6,077 bases of DNA from a bacterium (GTDB taxonomy: Bacteria > Bacillota > Negativicutes > Acidaminococcales > Acidaminococcaceae). The notes under the pieces were generated by a model, which worked only from the letters and a program-made list of their open reading frames with translations, was not told the origin of the DNA and made no database searches. Shown piece by piece: positions 5,182-6,077 of the stretch. The stretch lies in assembly GCA_004562175.1 (NCBI GenBank), contig SFRS01000160.1, positions 1-6,077 of the forward strand, in the 5' to 3' direction. Numbering within the stretch: position 1 is the stretch's first letter; every line of letters starts with the position of its first letter. The position numbers and the translations under genes are program-made.

Positions 5182-5901
5182 TTAGATTGAAGGAAAATTA
5201 TAATCAATTTGGGACTTCCAGCTTTCTGGTTCATCGCTATACATATCGTTGTTGGCGTGGTCCCCGGCCACAACCATCAAGGGATAAAGATGCACATGCT
5301 TATAACCACGCTCCTGAAGTTTGGCTAATACTGTGGCAAAATTGGGCTTATCCTCATCCTCAACCGTACCTACCAGCACTGGGGCCTTGCACGCATCAAA
5401 GAGCTCCTGTAGCTTGACATAGGTGGTGCCATGGGCAGCATTATTGGCTCTGGGGGTGCCATGCCCCATGAAGATTACACCCTCGTCCTCAGCCAAGGGC
5501 GGCAGCTGCTCCAAAAGCGCGTTGACAGCCAGCTGATAATCTTCCTCGTTAACAATGAGGGGCCTACTGATGCTGATGCTCTTAAAAAGGGGCAGAAACT
5601 TTTCCTTGAGAGCCAAAATTTTTTGCTCAAATTCTTCGCCGTGCAGCAAATGGGTGGGCTGGAGGACTACCTCCTTGTAGCCTGCCAGTGCCAGCTTGTG
5701 TAGAATAGCTTCTGTGTCGTCAACAAAAATGCCGCGGGCGGCAAGACGTTTACGAATGATATTGGAGGTGAAGGCACGGTATTGGTCAAAGTCAGGCAAG
5801 GCTGTGGCTAAGGCTGCTTCAATGCCGCCGATATCCTTCTTACGGGTTTCGTCAAAGGTGGAGCCAAAGCTGATGACTACTAATGCTTTTTTATTCTTCA
5901 T
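5182..5901 (-). CDS. cbiK: Sirohydrochlorin cobaltochelatase (CbiK type), C-terminally shortened
   Basis: CbiK inserts cobalt into sirohydrochlorin (or the factor II form) in the anaerobic B12 pathway; relatives can use other metals. It begins MKNKKALVVISFGST like family members. The metal and catalytic residues are present: Glu90 in HGEEFE, His147 in FMGHGTP and His215 in VVAGDHANNDM (Salmonella Glu89, His145, His207). After ESWKS, however, the protein ends within eight residues (QIDYNFPSI), whereas the Salmonella enzyme continues about 45 residues past SWK through a conserved GLGENPAI segment. No other frame downstream recovers that segment, so the 3' end seems lost by deletion or rearrangement rather than a frameshift. 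The ATG at 5901 fits best: GAGGT (5911-5907) precedes it by 5 bases; 5913 would add MRLT. No other corrinoid genes are in the window. Confidence 0.87.
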   Translation of the reverse strand: MKNKKALVVISFGSTFDETRKKDIGGIEAALATALPDFDQYRAFTSNIIRKRLAARGIFVDDTEAILHKLALAGYKEVVLQPTHLLHGEEFEQKILALKEKFLPLFKSISISRPLIVNEEDYQLAVNALLEQLPPLAEDEGVIFMGHGTPRANNAAHGTTYVKLQELFDACKAPVLVGTVEDEDKPNFATVLAKLQERGYKHVHLYPLMVVAGDHANNDMYSDEPESWKSQIDYNFPSI

Positions 5902-5933
5902 GGTTAACCTCATTTCGTATTTATTGTGCTTCT

Positions 5934-5942
5934 ATTATAGCA
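5934..5942 (-). promoter_or_regulatory. Extended -10 promoter of cbiK
   Basis: On the minus strand the sequence is TGCTATAAT, a perfect -10 hexamer (5939-5934) with the TGn extension, about 33 bases before the start at 5901. No good -35 is seen; the expected place is a T-run belonging to the upstream terminator. Confidence 0.6.
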
Positions 5943-5955
5943 TACATTGCTTTGG

Positions 5956-5993
5956 TAAAAAAATACTCTCCGTCAGCTACGGGCGGAGAGTAT
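5956..5993 (-). terminator. Intrinsic terminator of the gene at the right edge
   Basis: A perfect 10-bp stem ATACTCTCCG (5963-5972) with CGGAGAGTAT (5984-5993), 11-base loop; on the minus strand it is followed by T residues (5962-5957). It separates the edge gene from cbiK. Confidence 0.88.
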
Positions 5994-6019
5994 GGAATAA
6001 TTTCTTGTTTGGGGAATGC

Positions 6020-6077
6020 TTATTTGTGCAGTGCATCCCAGGCTTGGTCTGCCTTTTCTACGAAGATCTTGCGTACT
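6020..6077 (-). CDS. C-terminal end of an unidentified gene
   Basis: The minus-strand frame from the right edge to TAA (6022-6020) reads VRKIFVEKADQAWDALHK, an amphipathic, helix-like C-terminus. It is followed 27 bases later by a strong terminator on the same strand, which supports a genuine gene end. Eighteen residues are too few to name a family; its start and function lie outside the window. Confidence 0.6.
   Translation of the reverse strand, partial: VRKIFVEKADQAWDALHK

Overview
The window looks like chromosomal DNA of an anaerobic Firmicute. The best guess, from overall impression only, is the Negativicutes, for example an Acidaminococcaceae/Phascolarctobacterium-like gut organism. 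The clues are moderate GC, AGGAGG-type ribosome binding sites, a DcuC-type C4-dicarboxylate carrier, a class II anaerobic cobaltochelatase (CbiK) and an orphan F420-ligase-like protein. No marker gene confirms the taxon. There are no tRNA or rRNA genes, CRISPR arrays, insertion sequences or phage genes.

Layout: the left part reads rightwards. It holds the 3' end of an F420-ligase-like gene (2-844) with a terminator, then a D-2-hydroxyacid dehydrogenase (974-1927) with its own promoter and terminator. Next comes a short transcription unit (about 2050-2552) with a structured leader and two tiny membrane-peptide ORFs of 28 and 25 codons, ending in a strong terminator. From 2585 rightwards everything reads leftwards: an M19 dipeptidase (2634-3491), a DcuC-family carrier (3691-5061), a CbiK-like cobaltochelatase (5182-5901) and the last 18 codons of an unidentified gene (6020-6077). 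The two halves converge between terminators at 2520-2552 and 2585-2612.

Most genes appear to be single transcription units. Terminators follow the F420-ligase-like gene, the dehydrogenase, the dipeptidase, the carrier and the right-edge gene, and promoter-like sequences precede most genes. The exception is the cbiK end, which has no convincing terminator before the carrier. The gene set suggests anaerobic metabolism of organic acids, peptides and corrinoids (2-oxoacid reduction, dicarboxylate transport, dipeptide hydrolysis, cobalt insertion), but no single pathway joins them.

The points most worth a second look are these. (1) The dipeptidase appears to lack, in frame, the segment that carries the metal-bridging glutamate of its family. 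(2) CbiK ends about 35 residues early. (3) The two tandem tiny membrane ORFs have excellent ribosome binding sites and a leader that could fold back on the first of them. (4) The 150-base leader of the dipeptidase is dense in dyad symmetry and is either a structured RNA or a dispersed repeat. (5) A leader-peptide/attenuator-like arrangement sits before a terminator with no downstream gene on that strand.
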